This document shows positions 45,313 through 56,620 of a stretch of DNA of 64,000 bases, one piece after another. The translations under genes were made by a program, and so were the position numbers. Position 1 is the first letter of the stretch; every line of letters begins with the position of its first letter. Under the pieces are notes generated by a model that saw only the letters and a program-made list of their open reading frames with translations, searched no databases and was not told the origin of the DNA. Where the stretch lies: NCBI GenBank assembly GCA_016490735.1, contig JAEMWC010000022.1:540001-604000 (forward strand), in the 5' to 3' direction. Origin of the DNA: Pachyseris speciosa. Lineage: Eukaryota > Cnidaria > Anthozoa > Scleractinia > Pachyseridae.

Positions 45313-45365
45313 GGATTCGATTAGCTAATCGAATCCCTGTACGGTGGTCAATTTACGTTATCAAC
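45284..45365. repeat. 82-bp near-perfect palindrome
   Basis: The two 41-base arms meet at TTAGCTAA with no spacer and differ at only one pair. Half of it and the following sequence (ACGGTGGTCAATTTAC, GTTGATAAAC, CACTCCCCCACCGA) recur at 58798-58910. It could extrude as a cruciform. Confidence 0.85.
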
Positions 45366-45399
45366 TCCGTTGATAAACCAAATTTTCGTGTTTCACTCC

Positions 45400-45442
<43 letters not shown>

Positions 45443-45709
45443 CTTTCATATGAAAATGCGTTTTCATTCACATGTAAATTAAACTCATTTTCATTGAGCA
45501 CCAGACCTCGCTTTGAAAAAGAGGCCAAAGGTCATTCGGAAATGGCCTATTGGCGAGCATAGAGTGAGTGTGAAAATACATCAGATAACATCCGACTTCA
45601 CTAGCCAGTTAGCTTTTTTACACGATAGCAGAAACGAATCGCTTCTGACCATAGAAAACGAATGGAGGACGTGAAAACGAGGTAAGAGCATAGACCCTTT
45701 TCATAATGG

Positions 45710-46547
45710 AGGGGAGTGAATAGGGCTCAGCAAATCCGTGGATCCGTGCTAATTTTTCGCAAAATCCGCCAATCCGCAGATGTTTTTACAAAAATCCGAA
45801 TCCGCAGCGACAAGAAAGCCAACTAGGCATGTCGTGAAGTGTTACACGCGAGCGCGAGACGCGAAACAAAGAAAGGAAAGACATCCTCGCGCTTGCGCGC
45901 GTCCCCATCGCTCTAAGATTAAAATGTTTGCTGCTGACGTTTGAAACCTGATGTCATTAGGACAGCATGCATTTTTGTAGTTGGGTTACGTCTTAGGTCT
46001 TTTCGAATCAATCTGAAGATAGGTTCCTACAGGTCTTTGAAACGTCAAGTTACTATGTTTAAAAGAGTGTAGTGAAATCTAAGGTTTAATCCCCATCATG
46101 ACCACTGTTTTGTAATCATTAAAGAAATCTAATTTAAAGACAACAGAAGTATCGTGGTATAAAACATAACAATCCGTTTTAACCTCATATGCTCGCGTAG
46201 TTTCACTACGCTTTTCCAATTGCTGGAATCGACGCAGTACCGAAACTCGTTTTTATGATGGCAATCATCGCCTTTGGCACCCTCTCGGTAAAAAAACAAT
46301 GCGACGCAATCGATGGTCTTTGTCCTGACCCTCCATGTTACTGGTACACGTGGTGGTCTGGTAAGGTCAATGGCTTTTTGTCTGCCGAGAAGTCGAGATC
46401 CTGGGATTACATTGCAGGTCAAAGATGTTTTAGCCCTTTAACTACCAAGCAAGTTTATCGCAAGTTTATTTGATCGAATTATTTATTTCTGTACGTGCTC
46501 GACCCCACTAGCCTTTGTGCTATAAATACTGCCGAGGGTAAATACAG

Positions 46548-46583
<36 letters not shown>

Positions 46584-47429
46584 TTTTTTTTTTTTTTTTT
46601 TTTTTTTTTGCCGAAAAACACCTTTTGAAGCTCGTCGAGCCATTTTCTGGCCAGAATCTAGCCAAAAAGAACCAAAACTGCCCAAAACTGGTGGAGCTCC
46701 TCGCACCCTTCTGTCCCTGATGCTTTCCAAGTTCGGCCATGCACAGGGTAGAAAAGTTTCACCGCCCCTCTCCTTCTACCTTTCGCTTTTCTTGTCTCGC
46801 CTTCTTTTTCTCTTGCTGGGCATTTTCTTTCGGTGGGAAAAGATTTGTGGAAAACTTTTAGTATCATAGGATTAGGTGGAAGGAAGTGCAGGTGGGTAGT
46901 GGAACAAGATTATCATTCAAATTTTTGGCTCAACGTTACTTGTTTTATTTCGCGTTTTCTCCGGCCCGTTTGACGAAATCGTGCTCATTCGGGTATGGTT
47001 TGAAAGTTCTCTTCCCTCTACACATGTTACATGTAAAAGTTGTCCATGAGTATTAAATATCTGATGACGTCACAAGCTGTTCAAGGGACGTTAACCGATG
47101 TGGTAGTCAATGGTAATCGATTTGGCATCTTATGGGCAAATTGGGTTGTTTTATGCTCAAAGGTGGATTTTTTTCAGAAAATTGTGTCCTTTGCTTAATC
47201 TAGCCTAGTTCTAAGGTCAGGAAGAAAAAATTGAAACAGACCGCCAAGTTAAATTCCGTGATCCGCACTTCAAAACAAACAAAATCCGTAATCCACGCTG
47301 AAATATTGAAGAAATCCGTGATCCGCTGAGCGTTCTAAATCCGCCAATCCGCAAAATGTATCCTCAAAATCCGAAATCCGAGTAGTTTTTTTTTGCCAAA
47401 TCCGCCGATCCGTGAACCTATTCACCCCC
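45710..47429. mobile_element. 1.7-kb TIR element with 10-bp TSD, copy 1
   Basis: The ends AGGGGAGTGAATAG and CTATTCACCCCC are inverted repeats, and TTCATAATGG flanks both sides (45700-45709, 47430-47439). Both termini hold clusters of AATCCG motifs. No transposase is visible; a minus-strand frame at 46129-46422 is shared with copy 2 (SNWKSVVKLREHMRLKRIVM) but has no known domain. A 9-10-bp TSD would fit a Mutator-like non-autonomous element. About 160 bp absent from copy 2 (46450-46608), ending in TTA and T runs, looks like a nested SINE tail. Confidence 0.7.
46545..46608. repeat. TTA microsatellite followed by poly-T
   Basis: About ten TTA triplets then about 26 T. It ends the nested SINE-tail insertion; copy 2 of the host element lacks it. 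Confidence 0.85.
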
Positions 47430-47879
47430 TTCATAATGGCGCCCGACAAATTTTTCTTTTATTTTTATGATAATGACCCTACTAGCCTCGTCAGCATGTG
47501 CAAAATTCAATATAATTTTTTCATTAAAGTGAGGTTAGTAGGGCTAATTAACACATATACAAAAGAATAATTAAAATCGTCCGCCATTATGAAAAAGGTC
47601 TATTAGTCACGCTACTCGTCTTTGTTCTCACCACGTTTTGGCGTCATCCGTGCACACACACGCACTACCACATGGAATCTATTTGTTACGTACAAATCAT
47701 TTCCAAGCCTAAAGTTGGTGAATAAAATCCTCATTTGTGACCAAGTTTTAGAGAATTCTTGGGTGATTTGTTCTAAACAAGCCACGTAGATGTAAACCTT
47801 CGAGAAACACCCACATCCAATCTACAGAGAGATATAAAAGATCATTGTATTAGTAGACTGTCACGCAGTTGTATTTACT

Positions 47880-48059
47880 TAAGCCCCGGCTAAACGGGAA
47901 ATGTTTGGTGACCAAACATTTTACCGTTGGCCACCTCATTTGGTCTTCACTTGATCGTGTTTGATAACCGTTTGGCCAGGGCTCAAAAACATGTTTGGAA
48001 ACCAAACAATGTTTGATGATATTTGGTCACCAGACATTTCCCGTTTGGCCAGGGCTTTA
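47880..48059. mobile_element. TAAGCCC MITE, about 180 bp
   Basis: TAAGCCCCGGCTAAACGGGA and its inverted partner CCCGTTTGGCCAGGGCTTTA bracket arms with the repeated motif TTTGGTGACCAAACA. No TSD was confirmed. Confidence 0.7.
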
Positions 48060-48284
48060 GGAAGAAGCAAACTGCTAAAACCGCAAATTCAATAGGCGCG
48101 AAGCACCAAGAACGCAGGTTCTCCCACGCGAAACTGACTCATCCATCGATTTCTATCTACAACCATAGGGCTTGTGTGAGGCTGGTACCACCGGAATAGT
48201 GTCCCTCCCAATTCTCTATTTCCTTATCCGCGCTCCATCCAGGCTCGAAAAGATTTTCTACATTAATTATATGTGTATCCCTAT

Positions 48285-48735
48285 ATTCCGCACATATCAC
48301 GCAGTTTCATGGCGGTTTACAGTTCTTCTCTAGGGTGTGATCGGACGTCAGCCTGTGAAGGTGCCTGTGGCAGCCGCTATCAGTCCATATTTGATCTCAC
48401 CCACCCACCCAACCCACACATGAATGTGAAAAACAGATGAAAGATAGAGATAGACCACTACACTGGGAACTACGTCCCCATCTCTTTTCGAACAGTGTGG
48501 GGGTTCCTTAACGTCCCACAGATTATTAGGAACAAGTGTTGTGAGACGGGACCTGCGGTTTATCGTCCTTATCCGAGAAGACTAGAAAGTCTAACCGTTT
48601 GCAGATGTAGTTAATTACAAAGGCAGCACTTTCTCCTCAATTATTTTAATACCCTGAGTGTTGGTCCGGCCGGAGTTTGAACCCGCGACCACCCGCACGG
48701 TGGTGCTCTACCACTGAGCTAACCAGTCGGCCCGT
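48285..48735 (-). repeat. full-length tRNA-headed SINE, minus strand
   Basis: On the minus strand the head reads GACTGGTTAGCTCAGTGGTA and the B box CGGGTTCAAACTCC. A central core follows (GTGGGACGTTAAGGAACCCC, GAAAAGAGATGGGGACGTAG), then the tail seen also at 33700-33775. Core fragments recur at 52302-52605 (+) and 55125-55235 (-), so this SINE family has at least four traces in the window. Confidence 0.75.
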
Positions 48736-48913
48736 TACAAAAACGGAGATGATGTATAGAGTTTGAGTCACAAAATGTATGCATAATTAATGTAAGGGGC
48801 TGTGCGGAAATATTGCCGAGAGCTTCCGTGACGTTTGGACCAACACAAAAATACAGACAGCTTTTAGTGCATTAGTGTATCTATCTTCGAATACAAAAAT
48901 ACCTCATCTGGCA

Positions 48914-49600
48914 AATAAAGTTTGAACCTGAGCATTAGCACCCATGCCCGGGGGGCGGGGTACACCCATATAATGGCCTATACGGGGAGGCTCCGCCCGA
49001 AAGGGGTACCTTTTTGACGCTTCAGGTATATGAAAGGGTAGGGATTTCACGAGTCGAAGTATATGAAAGGGTAGGGAAATCTGTCATTTAGGTATTTAAA
49101 AGGGTCTTTCATTAAAATATCTCTAACACACATACCTTACGACTGTATTATTTTAATTTATTGAACGCTACATGAAAATGACAAGAAGACTTCCTGTTTT
49201 AGGTATACGAAAGGGGTACCATTTGTCAATGGAAGGACAGGTATACGAAAGGGGTACCTTTTCTGTCAAAAATGGTATATAAAAGGGTATGGGGTAGGAC
49301 CTCGGGTGGAGCCTCCCCGTACTAAATTTTTTTTAGTACCCTCCCCCCCCCCCCCCCCACCCCCCCTCCTCTCCCGGGCACCCATGAACAGCTGTTTCGG
49401 CCTTGTTAGGAAGGGAAAGAAAATGTTTTATTGTATTATTCATGTGGGCAATTAATCAAGCCTGGGTATTAGCTATGCCATGCTGTCCATGGTTGCTAAT
49501 GCTCAGACTCAAACTTTTGGTAGATTTAAGGGGTAATGCCCGCTATCACGCGGCGTTAAAGCCCAATGAGTGGCTTTCAGCTTACCTAGACACATTATAA
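48914..49600. repeat. rearranged hammerhead-repeat relative, interrupted
   Basis: AACCTGAGCATTAGC and CAGCTGTTTCGGCCTTGTTA match the hammerhead unit near 1481-1530 but are separated by a 432-bp insertion. A second, inverted unit follows (GCCTGGGTATTAGC, GTTGCTAATGCTCAGACTC, then GGTAATGCC, matching the flank of copy 1) and lacks the catalytic core. The unit is thus present head to head with one core deleted. Confidence 0.6.
48947..49378. mobile_element. 432-bp element with 8-bp TSD
   Basis: CCCGGG ends are flanked by CACCCATG on both sides (48939-48946, 49379-49386). The interior repeats AGGTATATGAAAGGGTAGGG and GAAAGGGGTACC, and has inverted GGGGAGGCTCCGCCCGA and TCGGGTGGAGCCTCCCC. An 8-bp TSD would fit an hAT-like non-autonomous element. 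Confidence 0.75.
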
Positions 49601-49699
49601 TTAATTTGTGAGGTATTCTTGTCACTCCAAAAAGTCGCATCCTTGTACGAAATGTCTCACCTTATTTTTAAGATAGATAAGATATTTTTTAAGATAGAT

Positions 49700-49821
49700 A
49701 ACAGGAGCTCATGTAGATAAGTAATTTCCAGTGAGAACCATCCTTGTACCCACGGAACAACGCGCGTAGATCGCGCGAGTGTCGAAATGCATTGTAGGTA
49801 AATGCACATTGTAAATCCAAC
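49700..49821 (+). promoter_or_regulatory. putative BCAS2 promoter
   Basis: A short CpG-rich stretch (AACGCGCGTAGATCGCGCGA, near 49758-49777) precedes the start, and the start codon lies in CAACATGGCGGCC, a YY1-type context common at housekeeping promoters. No TATA box is seen. The control by YY1 is an inference. Confidence 0.45.
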
Positions 49822-50428
49822 ATGGCGGCCATTCATGAAGTAGCACCAGACGCTTTACCTTATTTTGATCAAGGATACGATGATCCAGGAGTACGAGAAA
49901 TGGTATGTATAACAACACTTACAGAAAAAATATGAGTGCATGTACTTGGTATTAAAGTTTCAGCGCTGTTAAAAAGAATTCTGTCTTATACTGTATATCA
50001 GAGATGTGTAGCTAGGTGGCTTGGTCGCCGTGTTGGCTTTCCACGAGTTTCAGACCTTTCTTTTAAGTTCTTGTTAATCTTCAACCTTTTACGGAGAATT
50101 TTAAAGCAAGAATTTCTATTTAAAAGTCATTTTCACCAAGTTGAGATAAACCTACCCGAAGACTCTTTAGTGGCTGGAGTCTTTAATAATTCTTCTCTCT
50201 GAGAGCTCTTAGCTAGAGTCATAAGCTTACGTAAGCTAACATTTGTAACCATTTTAGGTAAACCAGCTGGTTGAAGAAGAGACCAGGCGTTACAGACCAA
50301 CAAAAAACTATTTGGACTTTCTTCCTACCCCAGATTACGATGCATTTGAGGTAAAGAGTTTGTTTGATTTTAGCGTGCTTTGGAATGTATTAGGCCAGCT
50401 GTTCGTGTTTTAACTTCTTAATTAACTG

Positions 50429-50488
<60 letters not shown>

Positions 50489-53400
50489 TTCCTTCCTTGG
50501 TGCGATGGGCAACCTTTGCCCAGTAATAATGTAGGTGTATTTGTTTAGATGTGCTTTCCCCTTTGTAGGCAGTGTTTTGTGATTGATTCTTACTTATTTA
50601 CTTACTTTACTTTACACTAGTACTTTATTTCATTGAAATGATGGATTAACAACAACAACGCAACAACAACAACAGCAACAACATTTGACAGACACAAAGT
50701 ACCCACCCGAAGGTAGCAAAGGCTAGTCGAGTCGGGTGGGTCAAAAGGATGTTAAAACACAGAAGGAAAAGAAGCAAAAGAAGAAGGAAAATAACACAAA
50801 TTACAAAAATTAATTAAAAATAATTCAAGTACAGATTACAATTGGATCTTTTGACTTAGAACACGAAAATAAGATAATTTACAGTAACATGATAATGTAC
50901 AATAACGGGAGCTAAAATTTAAAGGTGCTATTTTGGTTCCATAAATCCAGCAGATGTTTTCGCAGCGATCATTTTTTTTAGGAAGATAATCATCTTCATC
51001 GTTAAGTAATTTCAATAAAAGTGTATGAATTTTTTTTGTTCAAAGACTTTTTAGGTAGACAAGGTGGCATGAAAATGACTAATTTGGTTTGTTGGTTAAT
51101 GCTTATCTTTAGACGCCGATCTTGAAAAAAGAGTTTGAGAGAATAAGCAAGAGACAACCAATGGACCTACTCAGCATGAAAAGGTATTAACATGTGTTTA
51201 CTGAAACCAGGGCCACCACTCAGCGTGTCATAAATTTTAGTTCTTTCCTGCACACATACAGATGATAATACACCTGGCTTTCTGCTTTTCTAAATTCTTT
51301 TATCTCTCATATCTTCTAAATTTAAATCAGAATGCCTTGTTCACCCAAAGCTGTTTAAAGAGCACCAAATCCCAAGTTTTTTTTTAATACTTTAAGCCTA
51401 TTCCAAAAACATTAGACTTTATATCCAGCTTTGGACTTTCATTGGGCTTCAAAACTTACAATAAACTAAGCATCATTTGGTATATGACTGAGTCAGCAGG
51501 GGCCTGGGCATATTCCCCAGTTGATGTCACAAACTGTTTTGCATACCTTTTTATAAAGACTTACCATGATGGAAATCAGTTTGTGACATCAACTGGAGAA
51601 TAGACCAACGTCCCTTACTAGCTCGGCCATGTGTACCCTGCGAGTAGAGTCTTGTCAGAACAGCGAAAGACGGAGGGAGACTCTGCAGAAGTTGTGTATT
51701 TTCTTTGATCCACTGTCATCCAAGATTTTGGATAATTTGATGCATAACTTCCAGTTTGGCCCAGGTTTAAACCTGTTATGATTCTGTACTGAAAAGATGA
51801 ATTTGATGACCAAAACTGAGCCCACATTGTGCAATAAATTTGGGAACGAGGTAGTTTCTTAACAACTGTCATGCACGCTGAATCAGAAAATACATGACTT
51901 CTGCAGAGTCTACCTCCATCTTTCCCTTTTCTGACAAGTCAAAGTGGAGACTCTGCTTGCATGGTAGGTCAAGTGACAGATGATGGCTAAATTTCTTAAC
52001 TTTTACAGCCTATAAGAAGTCAAGATTTAGTTTTAAAACGGCTCAAAAAGGCACATCAAGTTTCGAACAGGTGCAAAGATTTAAACATTTACAAGTTTGC
52101 CTTAATTTGTCTTAGGTATGAACTTCCTCAACCTACTGCAAACCAAAAACATGACATTACTTCCTGGACGGAAGCTGTAGATAACTCAATGGCCCAACTG
52201 GAACATCAGGCTGAAAGGTAAAATACACACCAAATATGGAAAAAGTCTTTGAACCTTTTTCACATTTGTAAATGGTTTGAACCTGGGAGTCATATCATAA
52301 GGTGAGATGGACTGTTGGTGGTGACAACCTAGGTCCCGTCTCACAGCTCTCTCTCTCTGATTTGTACTTGTGGGAGGTTAAAGAACCCACACCACTGTTC
52401 AAAAAGAGAAGGGGACGTAGACCCCGGTGGTGTGGTCAACCTTCATGGGTTGTGGGAATGGGTGGGTTGGGGGTGGGTTGGGGGGTGGGGGGCACCTTGC
52501 ATGGGACCCAGGAGTCCCGTTCGTGCCTACCCCTACTGGGTAGTCCTGTACCCAGTAAAAGCTATAGAATAACCAGGGTTGAAGTCATTATCAGAGTCAA
52601 GTGATTTGCGTAACATTAGTAGATGGTATCAATAATTGTCAGCAACTGGCTTTTATCCTGATTAGTAAACAAAGACACCATGTTATTGGTCATCTGTAAG
52701 TTAAGCAGTTTTGTTATTGGCTGGGAAGATGTTATACCAATATTAAAATAATGTTACTGTCACCTAAAGTGTTTTACTTGCATTTGACTACAGAGCTAAT
52801 GTTTTCAGGTCCCACTTAGCCTGGGCTTCCATACCTTGCATTCTTAACTATTTATAGTGCTTTGTGTCTACCCACTTTCCCTCTGTCTTCTTCAGAATTG
52901 AGAACTTGGAGCTGCTATCTCAATATGGTAGTGCTGCTTGGAAACTTCACAATGAAACATTGACGAGAATATTGGCGCAACAGCAAAAGAAACTCATGGA
53001 TATCAAGTAAGGCAGAACTGATTAACTCTAAAGTTCTGAAATTGGTGACCCTTTGACTGGTAGTGTTAACGGAAGGCACTTTAAGTGGTGTTAAAATGCA
53101 AGTTAACATGTAATCAGCCCTGTCAAAATGTTTTGTATTAGTGGGTATCATAGCTGGAGCAGTAGGCAGTAACTGCTAGTGACCCTTGCCTGCTGGTGAA
53201 CTCACAGTGAAGTCCAAGTGTGAAGTGAGGGGCAAATAATTGACTCTAAGTGGTAAATTTGTTGGCTGCCAACATATTTTGACAAGACTCTGTCACAGCA
53301 AATTCACGGAAGCAACTTCTAAACTAACAACTTTTCAAAACTGATTATCTCTGATGTAACCTAATATTGCAGGGTTTTCAATGAGTTTTGAAATAGCCAT

Positions 53401-54934
53401 CTGAGCTAACTAAAGTAGTAATTTGAGTGAAAATATGGACAAAGTAGATGGTGCAAAGAGGTAAATTTTGACAAAGTAGGTGGCAATTTTTGCTGGTTGC
53501 CGGCTACTAATGAAACCTGATAATGTTGCATTGCTCAGACAGTATGAAAACATCTGAGCTTTATAGGCAAGGAGCACATATTTCATGCTTGGTATGATGG
53601 CTGTTAGCCAAAACGTGTGATCTGTATGATGATGCCTGTTACCCAAATCTGACAAAACTAATGTGTGCTCTGATACAACAATAACAAAAGAATGCCAAAT
53701 ACTAAAGTGTCGCCCAGTTGGCTTGGGTGGTAGAGCACCGGACTGCTTAGCGGGAGGTCTCAGGTTCAAACCCCAGATGGGACCACAAACCAGGGTCTGC
53801 TGGCTGTGTACTCCACATCTGCTTCCGTGTCACTGGGCAGCGACATTAAGCCGCTGGCCTTGTCTCCTTCATTTCCATATATAAAACTGGAATGGGAAGT
53901 AAAGTAGCCCACATGCTGATTGAAAATAATAGGGAACTTAATTCCTGGTGCTGTGGCCTGTCCTTACACACATCTCAGGGTTAGGTGGGGGCTGGGGGCT
54001 GACCACCAGGTCCTAAGAGCCCCTGCTGGTCACGGAAACCTCTCAGGATAATGATGATGATGATGCCCAAATACTAAAGTGATAAATGTTGTCATGTTTT
54101 TGTTATGTCATGCAGACATAGTAGGAACTGTAGTTATTACATGTATCAAAGATCTAATTGGGAATGAGAATTCGGGTGACTTTCTGTACATACATTGTAA
54201 TGCTACATGTGCCTATTATTGGAGCCAAGTAGGTGTGGAAGCTTGCTATTGCTTTATGTTCTTGTTTTCTATAGGAAAGAAATCCAAGAAATAAATTGGC
54301 AAAGGAAAACTGAACAGGTAAGATCTACTCTGTTTGTCACAGAATAGCTTCACTGATTTGAACAGAAGGTCAATTTTCACTGAGGTGTAAGCAAGTTGTT
54401 GATTGGTCAGAATTGCTCTAGTGTGTTTGTGTAGATTTGTTAACAAATTATTATTTTTTTCATATTTTTCCAGACAAAGGCTGGAGATGAGCTTCAGCAC
54501 TTGGAACAAAGGTGAGTTGTCAGGATGTATCCATGAGTTCTGATTGATTAATTGAGCCTTTTTTTGATTGGCAAGATGTGATAATCAGTTTTGTTTTGAG
54601 CCAAATATGTACCCAAAAGAATTTATGGATCAATTGCTGTATACCTCTTATATATAGCTCAGTGCTCAATGGATCCAAGCTAGAAATCAAAAAGGTCATA
54701 TGTTCAACTCCTGTTGGGAAAACTCTGAATTCTTTTTTTCCAAGTGTGCTGTGAAATGTAGAATGAATCTCGTGTTTCAGTGTTACGTTTTAGCTATTTG
54801 TCCAACATGTTTCATTTGTTTCCAGCTGGGTGGGCCTGGTGTCCAAAAATTATGAAATAGAACGAGCCTGTGCTGAACTTGAAGCAAAAGTCGAGAGATG
54901 GAAACAACAGCACCAACTAGAAGGAAGATGGTAA
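49822..54934 (+). CDS. BCAS2: BCAS2/SPF27 pre-mRNA splicing factor
   Basis: SPF27 is a core subunit of the PRP19/NineTeen complex needed to activate the spliceosome. Exons: 49822-49902, 50258-50350, 51113-51183, 52116-52217, 52896-53006, 54275-54317, 54474-54511, 54826-54934, giving 215 codons against 225 in human. Signatures match the human protein: [65 protein letters not shown] and [18 protein letters not shown] (coiled-coil C-terminal half). All junctions are GT/AG and in frame. The frame ends EGRW-TAA at 54932-54934, with AATAAA at 55008. A donor at 54931 could be spliced to 56292, which would make TGA and end the protein at EGR. Confidence 0.92.
50427..50490. repeat. TTTA microsatellite
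   Basis: About sixteen ATTT/TTTA units in BCAS2 intron 2. Confidence 0.9.
50600..51060. repeat. LINE-tail-like repeat in BCAS2 intron 2
   Basis: An AAC-rich segment is followed by ACCCACCCGAAGGTAGCAAA and GGCTAGTCGAGTCGGGTGGG. A similar arrangement (ACCTGACCTGCAGGTAGCAT, then CTAATCTAGGCGGGCC) lies at 60040-60110 after the LINE fragment. Confidence 0.4.
51359..52101. mobile_element. degenerate TTAA foldback element in BCAS2 intron 3
   Basis: A diverged relative of the 15358-15792 element: the centre has GTTGATGTCACAAACTG and CAGTTTGTGACATCAAC, and the right half shows AAGAAGTCAAGATTTAG and AACAGGTGCAAAGATTTA. TTAA lies at 51355-51358 and 52102-52105. The right end is only about 10 bases from the exon 4 start at 52116. 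A second inverted element (51646-51954) is inserted in it. Confidence 0.6.
51646..51954. mobile_element. nested foldback element, about 309 bp
   Basis: AGAGTCTTGTCAGAACAGCG and GACTCTGCAGAAGT at the left are answered by ACTTCTGCAGAGTC and TTTTCTGACAAGTC, then AGACTCT at the right. It interrupts the element at 51359-52101. Confidence 0.65.
52302..52605 (+). repeat. SINE core fragment, plus strand
   Basis: TTGTGGGAGGTTAAAGAACC and AAAAAGAGAAGGGGACGTAG match the core of the SINE at 48285-48735 in the opposite orientation. It has no tRNA head. A G-rich stretch follows. Confidence 0.6.
53710..54065 (+). repeat. tRNA-derived SINE, plus strand
   Basis: The head CCAGTTGGCTTGGGTGGTAG with AGAGCACCGGACTG and the B box CAGGTTCAAACCCC begin the copy; the body ends in an ATG-repeat tail (GATAATGATGATGATGATGC). 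It lies in BCAS2 intron 5. Confidence 0.7.
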
Positions 54935-55124
54935 GAAGAATATTGTGTTGGAATTTATTTTTGAGTTGAGGCTTGTCAGCTTATCATGTAGATGATGAAC
55001 ATGTGAAAATAAATCTGCATTCAGGCAACCTGTGTCTTGGGAAGGAATTGAAGCACCTGGCAGATAGGCTGACTTTTGGCTTTATATTCATTGTGGTCTC
55101 ATTCGCTCAGAAGCCCTTCAAGCT

Positions 55125-55235
55125 AATCCAGCCAGGCCGACCACATGCTGGCAGAGATAGAACACCACACCGAGGACTACGTTTCCTACTCTTTACAAAC
55201 AGTGTGTGGGTTGTTTAACTTCCCACAGGTTACTA
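55125..55235 (-). repeat. SINE core fragment, minus strand
   Basis: GAACACCACACCGAGGACTA and GTGTGGGTTGTTTAACTTCC are the reverse complement of the core seen at 52302-52605. Confidence 0.55.
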
Positions 55236-55439
55236 AATTCAAATATTGTTCCTGTATCATTTATCACATATTTTTAGTGAATAACGTTGTTCAGGGAGGT
55301 GGTATATTTGAGGAGAATTCTTGAGGCTGGGTGTTTGTGCAAAAAGTGAATAATAATTTCTTGGCCAAAGAGTGAAGCTTAGAAAACAGCTCTAAAGTTT
55401 CAAGGACAATCTCTCTGTTATAAAGTTTTAAATTTATTT

Positions 55440-56300
55440 ATTAACAACCAGTAGCACAAAACAGAAGAGGATACAAAAAAGCCGCCAAAACCAGGGGTTT
55501 ATATGGCAAAGGCCAATTGGCCATGTTCTAAATGAGTGAGGGCCTGGGAAAGAGCATCTCAAAAATGGTCACCTAACCAACTTTGATGCTGTTCAGTTGA
55601 ATTGGAGCTGAAACAAAAGCTTTTGAAAATTGTGAAAATTAGAGACTTTGTATGGTTTGGAGGGACAAACTTTCCGAAATAGAGACATTTGTATGGGATT
55701 TTTTAAAGATCTAAATGCATGTCAACTGGTGACTTTTCGACCAAACATGCTCAAACTTGCTCAAAGTACTTATTTTGAGGTACCCTTTCATAGGAGAATC
55801 GATTTATTTTAATGTCATTGATTTTCAATGACGTTTGGATTCGTTCCCAGGCCCTTACTCGTTTAGAACATGGCCAATGGTGCGAGAATTACATACCAAG
55901 ATGCTCTAAAAAAAAGGTTGAATTTGAACAAACATTATCACACATACCAGCAAGCCACAAAGGAATACATTATTTTATTTTGTGTCTCTTCAATTAATTT
56001 CTTTAATATTCGCTCACTTACTGAAGCTGCATGGTAAGCAAATTTGTTATAGTGTGTGTCATGTTTCCGATTGTATGCAGTGAATAAAAGTTGGTGCAAA
56101 GAACCATATTTTGAGAGTAACAACCCAAATTTGGCACTACTTTCCCTATGAAGTCCTTCCCTGATGTCTGTTGTTTTCTATTTCATTGTGTGCACTCTGT
56201 CTGTAACAGTCTACATCAGTTATCAAGCTAGTTGAAAGGCTCTAGGAGATATTCACTTTTAATGTTTTCATTTCTTTTGATTTTTTTGCAGATTATCAGC
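55440..56300. other. BCAS2 downstream region, no supported gene
   Basis: Repeat-like, with GGCCAATTGGCCATGTTCTA near 55510 partly inverted near 55865 (TAGAACATGGCCAATGG) enclosing about 350 bp. An acceptor-like TTTTTTTGCAG ends at 56291. Confidence 0.45.
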
Positions 56301-56382
56301 ATGTCTGCTATTTGCCAGATGACAGACCACAGGAACACCAGGGAATAATGATCAGATCAGCTGCATTCTCTGAGAAAATAAT

Positions 56383-56620
56383 GAGGCCTTCCAAGGGTAG
56401 AAGCGACAAGGGACATGGCTCTAAAAACAGGCGACAATCTTCTCCCAAGACACGACAGAAACTGGCGGAAAACGCGCAACAGTTTGCAACAGCGACAATT
56501 CACTTTCCATTCCCCTTTTTTTTTCTTTGCAACAGTGACATTCGTCCCTAATAAAGCAAGCGACAGACAGAGTCATAAATGAGCAACAAAGCGAAACCAG
56601 ACCACTCCTTGGAAGGCCTC
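56383..56620. mobile_element. GAGGCCTT MITE with 6-bp TSD, copy 2
   Basis: 238 bp with inverted ends GAGGCCTTCCAAGG and CCTTGGAAGGCCTC, flanked by AATAAT on both sides (56377-56382, 56621-56626). It shares the GCGACA-rich interior with copy 1 at 11309. Confidence 0.85.

Larger units (their letters stand above)
45689..47604. mobile_element. small TIR element interrupted by a 1.7-kb element
   Basis: CATAGACCCTTTTCATAATG at the left and CCATTATGAAAAAGGTCTAT at the right are inverted copies, with CGCCCGACAAA/GTCCGCC just inside. The host element would be about 190 bp without the insertion at 45710-47429. Confidence 0.6.

Noticed and set aside
46495..46869. 124-codon frame with poly-Leu/poly-Phe
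   Set aside because: Runs through TTA and T microsatellites within a mobile element.
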